Source of the DNA: Cervus elaphus
Taxonomy: Eukaryota; Chordata; Mammalia; Artiodactyla; Cervidae
Assembly (NCBI RefSeq): GCF_910594005.1
Contig: NC_057847.1
Span: 53,458,001-53,522,000 of the forward strand
Direction of reading: 5' to 3'
Length of the DNA: 64,000 nt
The notes under the pieces are model-generated. The model searched no databases. It saw only the letters and a program-made list of their open reading frames with translations, and was not told the origin of the DNA. The position numbers and the translations under genes are program-made. Positions 1 through 11,530 of this stretch are shown here, piece by piece (position 1 is the stretch's first letter; each line of letters opens with the position of its first letter).

Positions 1-1
1 T

Positions 2-293
2 GCTATTGTTTACAGAGAAGGCAATGGCAACTCATTCCGGTACTCTTGCCTGGAAAATCCCATGGACAGAGGAGCCTAGTACGCCGCAGTCCATGGGGTC
101 ACTAAGAGTCGGATATAACCGAGCGACTTCACTTTCAGTTTTCACTTTCCTGCATTGGAGAAGGAAATGGCAACCCACTCCAGTGTTCTTGCCTGGAGAA
201 TCCCAGGGACGGTGGAGTCTGGTGGGCTGCCATCTATGGGGTCAGAGTCTAACACGACTAAAGCAACTTAGCAACAGCAGCAGCTATTGTTTA
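2..293 (+). mobile_element. Bov-A2 SINE (two Bov-A units) with TSD
   Basis: Two tandem Bov-A units, each with the typical stretch meaning GGCAAC(C/T)CA..CTTGCCTGGA followed by CCATGGACAGAGG or its decayed form and an AGTC..ACTGAGCGAC-like end. The element (13-282) ends in a CAG-rich tail and is flanked by an identical 11-bp direct repeat, GCTATTGTTTA, at 2-12 and 283-293. The TSD makes this a complete retroposed copy. The open frame over 6-326 is only a read-through of the SINE. Confidence 0.93.
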
Positions 294-3200
294 ACTACCC
301 GCAAGGAAATTCAAATGGCTGCCTAAAAACAAACCATTAACTCAGTTTAATGATGAGCACTCAGCCCTACCCTCCCTCTGCAATGGAAAGGGGCTGGGAG
401 GGAATGGATACTTTGTGCCTGAGTAGAAGTATGTGTAACCAAGAACCTGAGCACTGCCAGGGACCCTTGATGAGATCTTCCCTCTTTTCTTCCTCTTCAC
501 AAACACTCCGGCGAGCCTGGTAATTTACCACTAAATCTGTGTGCATAGAAACAAACTTTTAAACTGTAATATTCACCACATGATATGTACATTCCTTGGA
601 CTAGTGTATCATTGCATAATATTGTTCAGTTTTAATAAAACTATCCTTTGAAGCTCTGTTGTGGAGGAGAGTAATTCCACAGCAGCTTTGAAGTATCCTC
701 CCTTAAATAAAGTCAGAGAAAAAGCCATTGTTTATTTCACCACTATTTAAGAGTTAATGAGAGGTTTGCACCTGTACAGCTGTTGCGGACTGAAACTAGC
801 TCACGGAGTGAATGTGTTTTCTGCTTGAGACAGTTGTAAATGCCTTGAGTAAAAACACTGAGGACTGCTAATGGATAGGTTTATTTTAAAGCATGCCATC
901 TGCTATCAATCATAGAGAAGTATAGGAAGCAAGTTTGGCTGGGCTCCTTCCTTGTGAGCCTGATAAAGACAGGGCTCCAGGACTCGGGAACATTGAGTCC
1001 TCAAGAGAATAAAACATCAAACCTACTCAGCAGCTCCACTAACAATAATAAAAATGCCTCTGCCTAAAGGTGACATTCTGAATTTACGATTATTTGTGTC
1101 TATAAAGTGTATTCTTTGGCTCCTGACTCATTCTGACTGTCTCACTCTGAGAACAATACATTAAGCCTGCCTGGAGTAAATGGAAATCCTATCTTTTTAT
1201 TAAACCAGCAGCCAGTACCTGAGTCGATCTAATGCCCTGTAGGATCGAGGGAAGATTTTCAGCTCTGTTCTGTTCCTTTCTTAAGATTTTTCATGAGAAA
1301 ATTACAAATGAAATCTATTTTAATTCACTAAAATACATAAATAATGTAGGCAAGTTTATCTTTCCTAGAAGACAAAGTAAAATGCAAGAAAATGAAAGAC
1401 TGAATTGGAACTAATCCTCCTACTCTATCATGGGCCCATGACAATGTTGTTGGAAAATTACATATTAGAAATATGTTATGGCAAAATTTAGAATGGTGGC
1501 TCAGAACTGTTATGTTCTTTATGCCGTATGGACTAAACATGTTTTCAAGAGGACAAACATTATTTCCTCAGAAATCTTCCAGCTGTGGAATCATAACCAA
1601 TATTGCTTTCAAAAATGGATCCCAAAGTATTCCTTGAAAAATGTCAAGCCTGGCTTATTAAAAGTGCTGCCTGCTGAAATCCTCAGTGGATGAATTGAGT
1701 TGTGGCATTGGAAACTTCTATAGCTTATAATGTTAGAATCTGCCTCAAATCTGCAGCTTAACTTAATTCTACTGCTAGCCTGGAAAACAGAGTTGTGAGT
1801 GTTTAGGGAAAACCCACCTGGCCAGCAAACTCATGAGCCTAATTAAAGTTAATAGAGAAATTAAAAGAGGAAAACATTGGCTCAGTAGTAGTAAGAAGAA
1901 ACTTATAAGGCAATAGAAATTAAGGGCAGGAACTTATATTTTTGTACTATGCATTTGTTACAAACACTCCTTCCTAAGAACATGAAAGAAGAATTGATAT
2001 TATTTGACTTGCTATGTACTATGCGTGATATGTTACAGTCCAATATATTACTTTCATGATGAAGAAAGTTAATGTTTTAGGTTAAATAGTAGAGATGTGG
2101 AAATACTGATCCAGTCAATGGATACACTTGCAGATCTGCTATGCACTCAGCATAAACAGTAGGTTCTGTAATGTTAGAACAATAGTAAATTAATATTAGT
2201 ACATATACCATCAGTAATAACAGTAAAAATGTTACTAATATGTGTAATATTAGTAAAAAGCATTATCCTTTCCCTTCATGGAAAAAGTGTTTAACACTGT
2301 ATTGAACTGAATTCTAGAGTAATGTAATAGTGCTAACCTTTCAAGCTAAATTCTTAGAGATAAAAAATGTTTTAAGAGTTAGAAAAAAAGGGAGAAAAGC
2401 AAAAACTGCAGTAGCCATGAAAAACTGGTTAAGAAGCCTTGCATCATAAAAAGAAGAGATAAAATGAATAAAGACAGTCTATATAAAAGGATATAAAATA
2501 TATTTACCTATTGAAATTTCAGTGTCCTTTTTGACACAATATGGGACTTAATGTTGAATCAAGTTACAAAACTTACCTGGAGCAGAAGGAAGCACTAATA
2601 ATGCTTTATTTCTTTGACAGGAGTTAAAAAATCAAATTTCTATACTGATCAAGCAGGAAATATATTACAATATGAGTGAAACAGCCTAGGTTAGAGGTGG
2701 AATGCAGCCAGTAAAGGGCACCCTCCTTATAGAAACAGGCAGCCTCTCCCCAGGACAAGCTGACTAGTGCCTCGAGAGGAAGAGAACTCAATCTTAGATC
2801 ATTTTGTTTATCAAAAGAAGCTGAAAATCTGGCTTTTAATTAATATTTCCCAAAACGTTAAAGAGACTTTATAGTCAAACTATACACCTTCCACACTTGG
2901 GACAGGTCTACCAATCCTACTCTGGGGTTTTTCAATAGTCCATGTCAAAGAGAAGCCAGAATCTTTAATTCTAAGAATCCTGAAGATGAGACTGTTCATG
3001 CTCCCAGAAGCTCCTATATTACACTTGAATTCCTTCTGTAAGATGGTATTTCCTCTTTCCATGAAGCCAATTCTGAGAACTATTTTAGAAAAGCCACTCC
3101 ATTTCGGAAAGTGCTGAAGCTTGGTATGTTCCTTACACAAGATTTCCAATCCCTGACAAATAATTCAATGGTGCACTAATGAAAACAATGCTGTGATGGG

Positions 3201-4769
3201 GCCTGTGCTTCTACAATTAGACATTAGCGGCCATATCAGGAAGAGAAATACCTGAAGATTAGCACAGTGATTTGTTTCCGCAAAACCTGAATCATTTAAT
3301 CTTCTTTCTTTAGACATCAGTGGCCTATGAATATGGTAAAAGAATTAAAATCACATTTATAAAGTGAGTTCTAAAACACTTTAATATTTTCAATAAAAGG
3401 ATGAGTCATCAAAATATAGTTAATAAATATTATTCAGAATTCATTAAACATCCTCTACTTAGAAATTATGACTACTCACTGACTAAATTTTAAGAAGGTT
3501 ATAATACCAGGTAAGTATTATATGACATTCCACAGTTAATTTCTGCAACACAAGAGCTATACACTGGGAAAAGGAAAAGTTTAAACCAAAATAAATCTAC
3601 TCTTGTGCTATAGAAAATATTTGATCATACCATTTAAGTTAGGACCTGCATGAATTATTTAAATATTGCTGCCAATTCTACCTACATATAATTCTATACT
3701 ATCAGGTAAATGTTTCTGAAAACATCTACTAGTTCCATCATTGAGTATTTATTGAATTCTTAGAGGGTTCTGTACCTGGTACAAGAAAAAAATTATATCT
3801 TACTCAAAGTTACTTAATTGGAAATCATTAACTTTGGTTTATTTTCCTTATGTTTTTCATTGGATAGTCTCTAATTCAAAATCATCCATGTTAAAAGTCA
3901 AATACATATATAATAATAGGTTCCAAGACAGAAGGTCTTGCTGCATACCAACATTTATCAGACATTGTCAACAAAATGTGCAAGATTGCTGTTAATATTA
4001 TGAAAACCATTTTGAATTCAGAATGTCAAACACTCATGATAGAAGAATCAAGACCATTTGGGAGGCAAATATGCCAACCAAATAATTCTAATGCTACTCA
4101 AAATCCATGACCTACATGTAAACAAAGAAAGAACAACATTAACAATAAAATGTCATCTGTTGCATATCAGAAAAAGTTTGGGGCTAGGACTTATTTTGGC
4201 TTTATCACAAAGTTAACTCCAATCTTGATAAAAGGAATAAAAAACCTTGATAAAAACCCCTCTGTACTTATCTTTTCTCCTTGAGAAAATAGAGGAAGTA
4301 GGTGGCCTTTTAGCTCTCTGTCTAGAATTTGTCTTTTTTAAACCTATTTCTGCTCTATGGTGATTAGACTTATGAAGCAAAGATGATATTTTCCTAAATG
4401 TAGTTTGATATGTATATGTTAATAAGTTATAATACTTACAGACTGAGAAACATTTTTAATATCTAGTAAAATGCTTTTTCTTTCTTCTATCTATATCTAC
4501 ATCTGTATCTATCTATCTATGCATTCATTTGACCATTCTATCTAAAATGGCAAGCTACAAAGTAAATCACCATTACAATTTGGTATATTTCCTGCTAGTT
4601 GTTTAAGCAATTATAAATACGTACTTATATAAAGTTGTCACTGAACTGTATTAATATCTTATTCTTCTTTTAATCTATATTATGTCAAAACCTTACTTTA
4701 TATCAGTGGGTATTCTTTAAAAACGTAACTACAAAATCTTCTGTTAGACAGGCATATTATAGTTGATTA
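294..4769. other. Unassigned AT-rich sequence
   Basis: No gene seen. Short open frames (60-89 codons) lack homology that I recognise and have no exon-like borders. A short tetranucleotide ATCT/TCTA run lies at 4486-4520. A weak L2/MIR-like phrase with the TATTTATTGA..CTG..CCTGGTAC pattern occurs near 3735-3785 but is too short to call. Confidence 0.6.
4486..4520. repeat. Imperfect (ATCT)n microsatellite
   Basis: Run of ATCT/ATCTAC/ATCTGT units, with three perfect ATCT units near its right end. Low repeat number suggests it is not highly mutable. Confidence 0.7.
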
Positions 4770-5050
4770 ACCTTCCCCAAATGTTAGACATTTAAATGGT
4801 TCTCACCATTTAGCATACAATTCACTACTAATAAATCTTATTGCACACTTGTGAAGATTTCTGTGAGATCAATTCCTAAGTATGGATGCGCCATTTTTAA
4901 AGGTGCCGACTTGCACTAAAACACCATCCAAAAAGATTGTGTCAATTCACTCTTCCACCAGTGTGGAAGACTATTTTTGATTAACACAGTGGCGTGTGTT
5001 ACATCAATATGGTATATGGCCATAACCATGAGTTTTCTATTTTAATAGCT
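4770..5050 (-). mobile_element. Ancient L1 (L1M-type) fragment
   Basis: Follows the antisense order of old L1 3' regions: a GACATTTAAATGG phrase, CACACTTGTG..TTCCTAAGTATGGAT, then CACCATCCAAAAAGATTGTG..CAATTCACTCTTCCACCAGTG. Highly diverged, ends uncertain; the element would be transcribed from the minus strand. Called from memory of the L1 consensus. Confidence 0.5.
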
Positions 5051-5157
5051 TCATGGAGAGCAACAGGGGAAGAAGTGCCACCTCAATCTCTAATTTTCTT
5101 AATTATAGTCTTTGAGTATTCTTAAAAACTTAAGACTAGGCACTGTGCCTACCTCTT

Positions 5158-5194
5158 ACACACACAACACACAACACACACACACACACACACA
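5158..5194. repeat. (CA)n microsatellite
   Basis: CACACAACACACAAC followed by an uninterrupted run of about ten CA units ending in CAGGG. The 86-codon frame through it is a microsatellite artefact. Confidence 0.9.
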
Positions 5195-6143
5195 GGGCTA
5201 TCATGGCCATACATGTAAGATGAGCTCTCTGATGACAGCAAACAGACTCCCACTGACACACACAATCAGGGAAGGGAGGACTTTTTTGAGGCCACTTGGT
5301 TATAAGCCAGCTGTCAAGAGGCCTTGGAGTGAGAGTGAGACTTCAGGGGATCCTGTGTGGTTGAGAAAATAGTTTCTAAGATGATAGGGGTGTAGATGGA
5401 AGATATCTTTCCCTTTATCTACTAGAGAAAGAAAACTGTTGCCAGGAAATGAAGTGTATTTTCAAAACCCAACAACAACAACTAAAAGAAAAATTTGCTA
5501 ATTTTGCCAGCTAGCACAAGGAACTCGGCTGCCAGTCAAAAGTCTCTGTGTCCAACTCAGAGCTGGATTCACTTTAACAAAAATTTCCTTCTTCAGCCAC
5601 CTAAGTGTCTGTTGAATCAGGCAAGAGGCCAAGGTGGGATAGAAACAGTCACTCACATGAAATGTCCGTTTCCATTTGGATCTCCATGGCCCTTTCCCAT
5701 GTCATGGTGAAAATATGCTTCCTCTGCTTGGATGTTTTCAGGATGCCTTGGTTTGGGAAGGAAGTCAGATTGGCTGTTCAGAAGGCATCTATAGGAGGGA
5801 AGCCACAGCTTCACACACTCAGAACCAGGCTATCCAGGCCTTAGGAAAAAAAAAAAAAACTATCCCTCGCCCACTCCTACCCATGATTTTGATGTTGAAA
5901 GAAACCTGTTGTGGTTTAAATGACTCGGTCAGTTCTTCTGGGATTTTCCAAAGTTTCCTATAAAAAGAAATCTGTGGGAAATGAGTGATTGCATAATCAC
6001 TAACATATGCCAATTTCTCTAAACCTGTTGTCTTTTGGTGTTTTGAAGTGTATTGTCCCAACTACTGAATTGCTATCTTCTAATAGTTTTAAGTCATGAT
6101 GCAAGCTGTATAGTCTCCCTCTTTTTTTTTAAACATTTGAAGG
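5195..6143. other. Unassigned sequence with a 14-A tract
   Basis: Several overlapping open frames of 71-95 codons lie here on both strands, which is a sign of low stop density rather than coding. A run of 14 A (5846-5859) follows them, but I recognise no parental mRNA, so a processed pseudogene is not supported. Confidence 0.5.
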
Positions 6144-6209
6144 GTACCTACCATGGGGTCGCAAAGAGCCGGACACAACTGAGTGACTTTCACTTCACTT
6201 TCGTACTTA
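6144..6209 (+). mobile_element. Bov-A 3' end fragment with probable TSD
   Basis: A 52-bp piece (6151-6202) holding only the CCATGGGGTCGCAAAGAG..GGACACAACTGAGTGACTTTC end of the Bov-A unit. Flanked by GTACCTA (6144-6150) and GTACTTA (6203-6209), a 7-bp direct repeat with one transition. A strongly 5'-truncated insertion. Confidence 0.8.
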
Positions 6210-6904
6210 AAAAAAGCAAACACCACAAAAAGTAAGATTTGGTTGTATATGTAGCAAAATTAACAGCACAGGATGATGAAGGGTGGGAAAATTAGGCAGT
6301 TAACCAGAAAAATGGTGAGTGGAGGGAAAATGAGCTTTCTTCAATTACCTGTGTACCTTAAATAATATTTTTAGTCTGACTTAAAACAGTAAATGCCTCT
6401 ATTTTCTGTATTGGAAGTGTAGACTTGACTGCCTAGTAAAATTATTTGTCTTTTTTAAAAACAGGAGACACAGAACTTATTCATTTTTAAGAAATTAAAG
6501 TGCCTGGGACCAGAAAAACATCTTTAAAATTGAAGAAAACCTGGAGATAGAACCTAAAGGACATCACATTTCTATGTGGGGCAGGTGAAAAAAATAATAT
6601 TGATGCTATTCAGTTTCTATGAGGATGAAGATCACTGATGCCGGGTCTTCACTTTATTAAGTGAATTCTAAATAATTAAAAAATAAAAATAATAAATAAT
6701 TAAAAAAAAGTCAGAGGCTGCTCTTCCTGGCAGCTGCATAGCAGAGAATCCACAGGTTTATCACTTACTGCTACCAAAGGGCTCACAAGAAAATGGATGC
6801 TAAAAGTGTACCCATTCTTTCTTCAAATTCTTCAAATTTACCTCACTAATGCTATCCTTTGTGAAAAGTTGAAGAGTCCAGTGAGGTACTGATGTTTGGC
6901 CAGA
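6210..6904. other. Unassigned sequence with A-rich low-complexity tract
   Basis: No gene or family recognised. At 6669-6709 an A-rich stretch contains TAAATAATT twice (6669-6677 and 6693-6701), separated by A/T-only sequence; this may be simple expansion. Confidence 0.5.
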
Positions 6905-7203
6905 GGGACATGTGTTGCTGCTGCTGCTGCTGCTAAGTCGCTTCAGTCGTGTCCGACTCTGTGCGACCCCATAGACGGCAGCCCACCAGGCTCGCCCGTC
7001 CCTGGGATTCTCCAGGCAAGAACACTGGAGTGGGTTGCCATTTCCTTCTCCAGCGCATGAAAGTGAAAAGGGAAAGTGAAGTCACTCAGTCATGTCCGAC
7101 TCTTAGCGACCTCATGGACTACAGCCTACCAGGCTCCTCCGTCCATGGGATTTTCCAGGCAAGAGTACTGGAGTGGGTTGCCATAGCCTTCTCTGGGGAC
7201 ATG
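6905..7203 (-). mobile_element. Bov-A2 SINE (two units), minus strand, with TSD
   Basis: Two Bov-A units in reverse orientation, each reading GTCCGACTCT..GACC..CAT then CCAGGCAAGA.CACTGGAGTGGGTTGCCA-like. Its tail appears as a (GCT)n run at 6916-6936. Flanking 8-bp direct repeat GGGACATG at 6905-6912 and 7196-7203. Frames of 86 and 99 codons through it are read-throughs of the SINE. Confidence 0.92.
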
Positions 7204-7257
7204 CATTAGTACCCTATAAACTAAGGCCCCCCACACCCAGAAAACATTCAGCTAGGA

Positions 7258-7446
7258 CACCAATGGCTCTCAATGCTGGAGTTCCATTAGAATCACCTGG
7301 GGAACTGTCCAATCACTCATGCTTCAGGTCAACTCTACACCAACTAAATCAGACCATGAACATGAGACCAAGGCATAGGTGCCTTTTTTTTTTTTTTTTC
7401 CCGTTAGGTCTCTGGGTGATTTCAATGTGCAGCCAGGGAAAAGATC
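7258..7446 (+). mobile_element. MER5A-like hAT DNA-transposon relic
   Basis: Starts with GGCTCTCAATGCTGG and ATTAGAATCACCTGGGG and ends with GGTGATTTCAATGTGCAGCCAGGG, the two near-mirror ends typical of the non-autonomous MER5 (hAT-Charlie) family. A run of T near 7384-7400 interrupts the middle. Old and diverged; no transposase. Confidence 0.65.
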
Positions 7447-7538
7447 CACTTGCATGTTCTTATGGCACCTAGGAATTCTCTGTCTTAAACTTCACTCTAC
7501 TTGATTGTGGATACATTTTTGAATGTAGGATCTTTATA

Positions 7539-8475
7539 ACTGTTCCAAATATGAAAAGGAGTACATCAAGGCTGTATATTGTCACCCTACTTATTTAACT
7601 TATATGCAGAGTACATCATGAGAAATGCTGGGCTGGAAGAAGCACAAGCTGGAATCAAGATTGCTGGGAGAAATATCAGTAACCTCAGATATGCAGATGA
7701 CACCACCCTTATGGCAAAAAGTGAAGAGGAACTAAAAAGCCTCTTGATGAAAGTGAAAGAGGAGAGTGAAAAAGTTGGTTTAAAGCTCAACATTCAGAAA
7801 ACTAAGATCATGGCATCTGGTCCCATCACTTCATGGGAAATAGATGGGGAAACAATGGAAACAGTGTCAGACTTTATTTTTTTGGGCTCCAAAATCACTG
7901 AAGATGGTGATTGCAGAAATGAAATTAAAAGACGCTTACTCCTTGGAAGGAAAGTTATGACCAACCTAGATAGCATATTAAAAAGCAGAGACATTACTTT
8001 GCCAGCAAAGGTCTGTCTGGTCAAGGCTATACAGTGGTCATGTATGGATGTGAGAGTTGGACTGTGAAGAAAGCTGAGCCTCGAAAAATTGATGCTTTTG
8101 AACTGTGGTGTTGGAGAAGACTCTTGAGAGTCCCTTGGACTGCAAGGAGATCCAACCAGTCCATCCTGAAGGACATCAGTCCTGGGTGTTCACTGGAAGG
8201 ACTGATGCTGAAGCTGAAACTCCAATACTTTGTCCACCTCATGAGAAGAGTTGACTCGTTGGAAAAGACCCTGATTTTGGGAGGGATTGGGGGCAGGAGG
8301 AGAAGGGAACGACAGAGGATGAGATGGCTGGATGGCATCACTGACTCAATGGGCATGAGTTTGAGTAAACTCCGGGAGTTGGTGATGGACAGGGAGGCCT
8401 GGCGTGCTGCGATTCATGGGGTCCCAAAGAGTCAGACACAACTGAGCGACTGGACTGAACTGAACTGAACTGAAG
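7539..8475 (+). mobile_element. BovB (RTE) LINE, 5'-truncated 3' part
   Basis: Matches the last part of BovB from just before the GTACATCAAGGCTGTATATTG phrase to the terminal repeated ACTGA units (8456-8475). The family encodes an endonuclease and reverse transcriptase of about 1,000 residues in a unit of roughly 3 kb, so about 70% is missing at the 5' side. No convincing TSD found. BovB is known for its horizontal transfer between squamates and ruminants. Confidence 0.93.
7579..8468 (+). pseudogene. BovB reverse-transcriptase fragment, frameshifted
   Basis: C-terminal part of the BovB polyprotein. The first frame (7579-8067) carries the reverse-transcriptase motif C as RYADDTTL (catalytic YADD near residues 38-41), followed by the basic GRK..TNLDSILKSRDIT region. 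Near 8028 the coding sequence has lost about 7 bases relative to the other copies in this window (the GCTATGG..TTTTTCCAGT stretch reads GCTATACAGT), so the protein continues in another frame from 8034 to the stop at 8468, including the WTARRSNQSIL and WLDGITDSMG segments. Palm motif A, the fingers and the endonuclease are absent because of 5' truncation, so the copy is inactive. It has no host promoter or partner genes. Confidence 0.9.
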
Positions 8476-9593
8476 AAAGTTTATTTTGCTACTGCTATAG
8501 TCACAGTACCTAAAATTATACCTGAATTAACATAAGCTCAATGCATATTTACAAATAGTAATAATAATTGAATGAATGATTAAAAGGCAATTTTTAAGTG
8601 AATGATTATTTTATGTGATGAAAACATTATAAGTAGACATTTTTGGCATAGGGCATTTTTGGTCAGAGAAAACTTTATGAAAACGATGAATCTGTGCCAG
8701 AGCCTTGACAGCAGAATAAACTGTGACTTGTGGAGAAGACATGCATGAACAGACATGGAAAAAGCTAGTGCTAAGCATTTTGTGGGATGAAAGAACTAAA
8801 ATTTCACTTAAGAAATATCTAGTACTTCCCTTTATGCTCATGCCAGAATATTTCAATCTATGAAAGAAAAAAAAAACTACTAAGTTTTAAAGAAATTCTA
8901 GAAAATGCTGAAAGCTTAATGTACACAAAAAATAATTCACATTCACAAAGAAAAGAAAGGAAATGCTGGGAGCTAGCAAATATAACATTTCAATACCTTA
9001 ATTTCATATTACACGAATGTTCCCAGTTTGGGAGATTAGAGAAAAGCAAAAACTACATATCTTTATTCCCATCAAAATTTATATGTGATATCTTCATTGA
9101 TAAGATGGAGATTTTGAATTAAATCATGGAATAGTTAAGGGGAGTTGTATCTTGTTGAAGCTTTCATATTTTATCTATAGTATAATAATACTGTGTAGCC
9201 AAAATTGAAATAGTTTTTAATGTGTCTTAGTAAAACACAACCAGTTTTTCCTCCAGCTATGGAACTAATCATTTTTCTATGATAGAGCATTATATGAAGT
9301 AGTTGGCTCATGTTTTCAAAACATATTGCATATCCCTCCAAGTCTTTGAAAACTAGAATCTTGCTCAGACTGACAAAATGAACAATAAGGACATGAAAAT
9401 AAGGACTCCTGTGAGAACTGAAATTATCAGGTATACATAAATTGAGCAGAATGAAGGGAAGAAGAACTTCTTCATAATACCTCTATTATGTACAGAGGCC
9501 TCTCTCTATACCTCTCTGGATCCTCCCCATTCTTCTTTGTATTATGTAGAATACAATTCAATTAATGTAAGTTGAATTCATCTCTAGTGAAAT
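8476..9593. other. Unassigned AT-rich sequence, possible L2 tails
   Basis: Just after the BovB, 8490-8585 resembles the L2 3' tail (GCTCAATGCATATTTACAA..GAATGAATGA) and 8640-8800 may be L2 in reverse; both are too diverged to call firmly. Open frames of 67 and 81 codons are not supported as genes. Confidence 0.4.
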
Positions 9594-9688
9594 GCAAACT
9601 CTGGGAGATAGTAAAGGACAGTAAAGCCTGGTTTGCTGCAGTCCATAGGGTTGCAAAGAGTCGGATACAGCTGAGCAACTGAACAACA
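9594..9688 (+). mobile_element. BovB 3'-terminal fragment
   Basis: About 95 bp reading GCAAACTCTGGGAG..GGACAGTAAAGCCTGG..CTGCAGTCCATAGGGTTGCAAAGAGTCGGA..CTGAGCAACTGAACAAC, the last part of BovB. No clear TSD. Confidence 0.85.
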
Positions 9689-9870
9689 TCCCCCTTTACA
9701 TGCAAACACCATGGATATAGAGAAGTTGTCTCTTTGGTTCCTTCCTCGCTGTCTTGAAAAAGGCTTCAATAGACCTCAAGAGAAGCTTGGTGGATATTTA
9801 TGGAATTAAATAATAAATTAATAAATGATTTCTAATTGTTAGGTAACTACATCCCTCTCATGTATTCTCA

Positions 9871-10061
9871 GGCTTCCCTTACGCCTCAGCTGGTAAGAAT
9901 CTGCCTGCAATGCAGGAGACCTGGGTTCAATCCCTGGATTGGGAAGATCCCCTGGAGAATGGAAAGGCTGCCCACTTCAGTATTCTGGCCTAGAGAATTC
10001 CATGGACTGTATAGTCCTTGGGGTCACAAAGAGTCAGACACAACTGAGTGACTTTCACACG
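9871..10061 (+). mobile_element. Bov-tA SINE
   Basis: tRNA-Glu-derived head with CTTCCCTTACGCCTCAGCTGG (A-box side) and GGTTCAATCCCTGG (B box), joined to the Bov-A body and a CACAACTGAGTGACTTTC end. The promoter boxes are of the RNA polymerase III type. The flanks ATGTATTCTC and ACGTATTATT are similar but too degenerate to be sure of a TSD. Confidence 0.92.
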
Positions 10062-10504
10062 TATTATTTCCTTATCCATGTTATCTTTTTTCAGTTTTCC
10101 AGAAGAACTTCATATATTATGTACATCTGGATATTACCTGGACTGCACCTTCCTGGAGGTTGTCAAACTCTTCAGAGCTGACTACTCCTTACACATGGTT
10201 CTCAAGCCAGACAGGGACATCCTCTCGTATGAATCCTGCTGAAATGCCATTTCTCCTCTCCATTATTACTGGCCCAGCCACCGAAGAGGTGATTGCTCCT
10301 GGGTCTTTTCCAGTCACTTACCTTCTTGATTGCTAACTGCTCAACCTGTTTTTGAGTGGAATTCACACATAGTCAAAACTGTTTCTTCTAGGACAGAGTA
10401 TGTCTGAAAGTAAGGAAATGCATTACATCATTTTCCCTAAGGAGTCATGCATTTCTTCCTCTTTTTTTCTCCTCTCTCTCTGTTTCATTACCAGATAGAA
10501 CAGA
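10062..10504. other. Unassigned sequence with pyrimidine tract
   Basis: No gene seen. A T/C-rich tract with (CT)n lies at about 10449-10482. Overlapping frames of 64-80 codons are read-throughs from the upstream SINE. Confidence 0.5.
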
Positions 10505-10700
10505 ACTGTCCAATCGAAATTTAAGTCACAAATGCAAACCAGATAAATTATTTAAATTTCTTGTAGTCACATATAAAAATAGAAAAGAAATAGGGAAATT
10601 GACTGTGATAGTATATTTTATTTTAATTAACCCAATAAATGCAAACATTATGAGCCCAACATGCATTCAATATGATGATATAAATTCTTGCACAAACTAT
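10505..10700. repeat. Ancient mammalian interspersed repeat, family unnamed
   Basis: The order CTGTCCAAT, AAATTTCTTGTAGTCACAT, AAAAGAAATAGGGAAATTGA, TATATTTTATTTTAATTAACCCAATA matches a very common old mammalian repeat that I know by its CTGTCCAATA..ACCCAATATATC pattern but cannot name safely. Strand not assigned. Confidence 0.45.
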
Positions 10701-11303
10701 GCAGCAAATGTAGCCTGGACATATCATGAAACGTTTAGGCATTCAACTACAGCAGTGGTCACTCCCACATAGAAAGTTAAAAAACTATGGATGGTTCTCA
10801 AGGTGCCAGAGTGGCAGAGGGGAAGAGAATCAGGCAAGTTAGAGGATGCAGGTCAGGTCATTGGTGCAGAGTGAGGGAATGAGGGGTGGGAACTGGAATC
10901 ATAACAAATACATTTTGAAATGTTCATGCAGAGAGAACAAAGAAAAAAGCATATGTGGCTTGAAAAGATGCCCCAGACAATTTAAAAGTCACCTCATTTC
11001 TTCTCCCAACTTGAGACCCGGAGTGGAAAAGAGAATTCTTCCAAGGGGATGGATAATTAATAGAGATTTCTACTTCCAACCCTTGGTGATTACATGATAT
11101 AGAAGCCTGGAATTCTCGTGGCTCTCTCCTAAATCATCCCGCATCATGTAACACTCATTTTTCCAAACAGAGGTGAAAGATTACATCCTTAATGTTCATT
11201 TTAGCTAAATACATCCCTTTTGGCCTAATGTGTAAAATACATTTAAATTAATGATCAAGGCTATGAAGTTTTATGAATGATCAAACTATGAATCACATCA
11301 AAT
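10701..11303. other. Unassigned sequence
   Basis: No gene or repeat family recognised. An 83-codon frame (10846-11097) has no features that support coding. Confidence 0.5.
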
Positions 11304-11512
11304 GTGCTTCTCAAGTAGCACAGTAGTAAAGAATCTAACTACCAATGCAGAACCTACAAAAGATGCAGGTTCAATCCCTGGGTTGAGAAGATCCCCTGGA
11401 GGAGGAAATGTCAGCCAACTCCAGTATTCTTGCCTGGAGAATTCCATGGACAGAAAAGCCTAGCAGCTACACAGTCCCCGGGGTCATAAAAAGTCAGACA
11501 CAATGGAGCACA
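11304..11512 (+). mobile_element. Bov-tA SINE with AC-rich tail
   Basis: tRNA-like head GTGCTTCTCAAGTAGCACAG and B box GGTTCAATCCCTGG, then the Bov-A body and AGTCAGACACAATGGAGCAC. It runs into an (AC)n/(AT)n tail up to about 11530, a frequent way for microsatellites to arise from SINE tails. More diverged than the other Bov-tA copies. Confidence 0.9.
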
Positions 11513-11530
11513 CACACATACATGCACACT

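Noticed and set aside
5495..5963. Three overlapping frames followed by a 14-A run, suggesting a processed pseudogene
   Set aside because: No parental gene recognised, no TSD around the A run, and the frames conflict with each other.
7579..8067. Idea that the BovB frame might be an active or domesticated reverse transcriptase
   Set aside because: It lacks motif A, fingers and endonuclease and is frameshifted near 8028; the other copies are broken as well.
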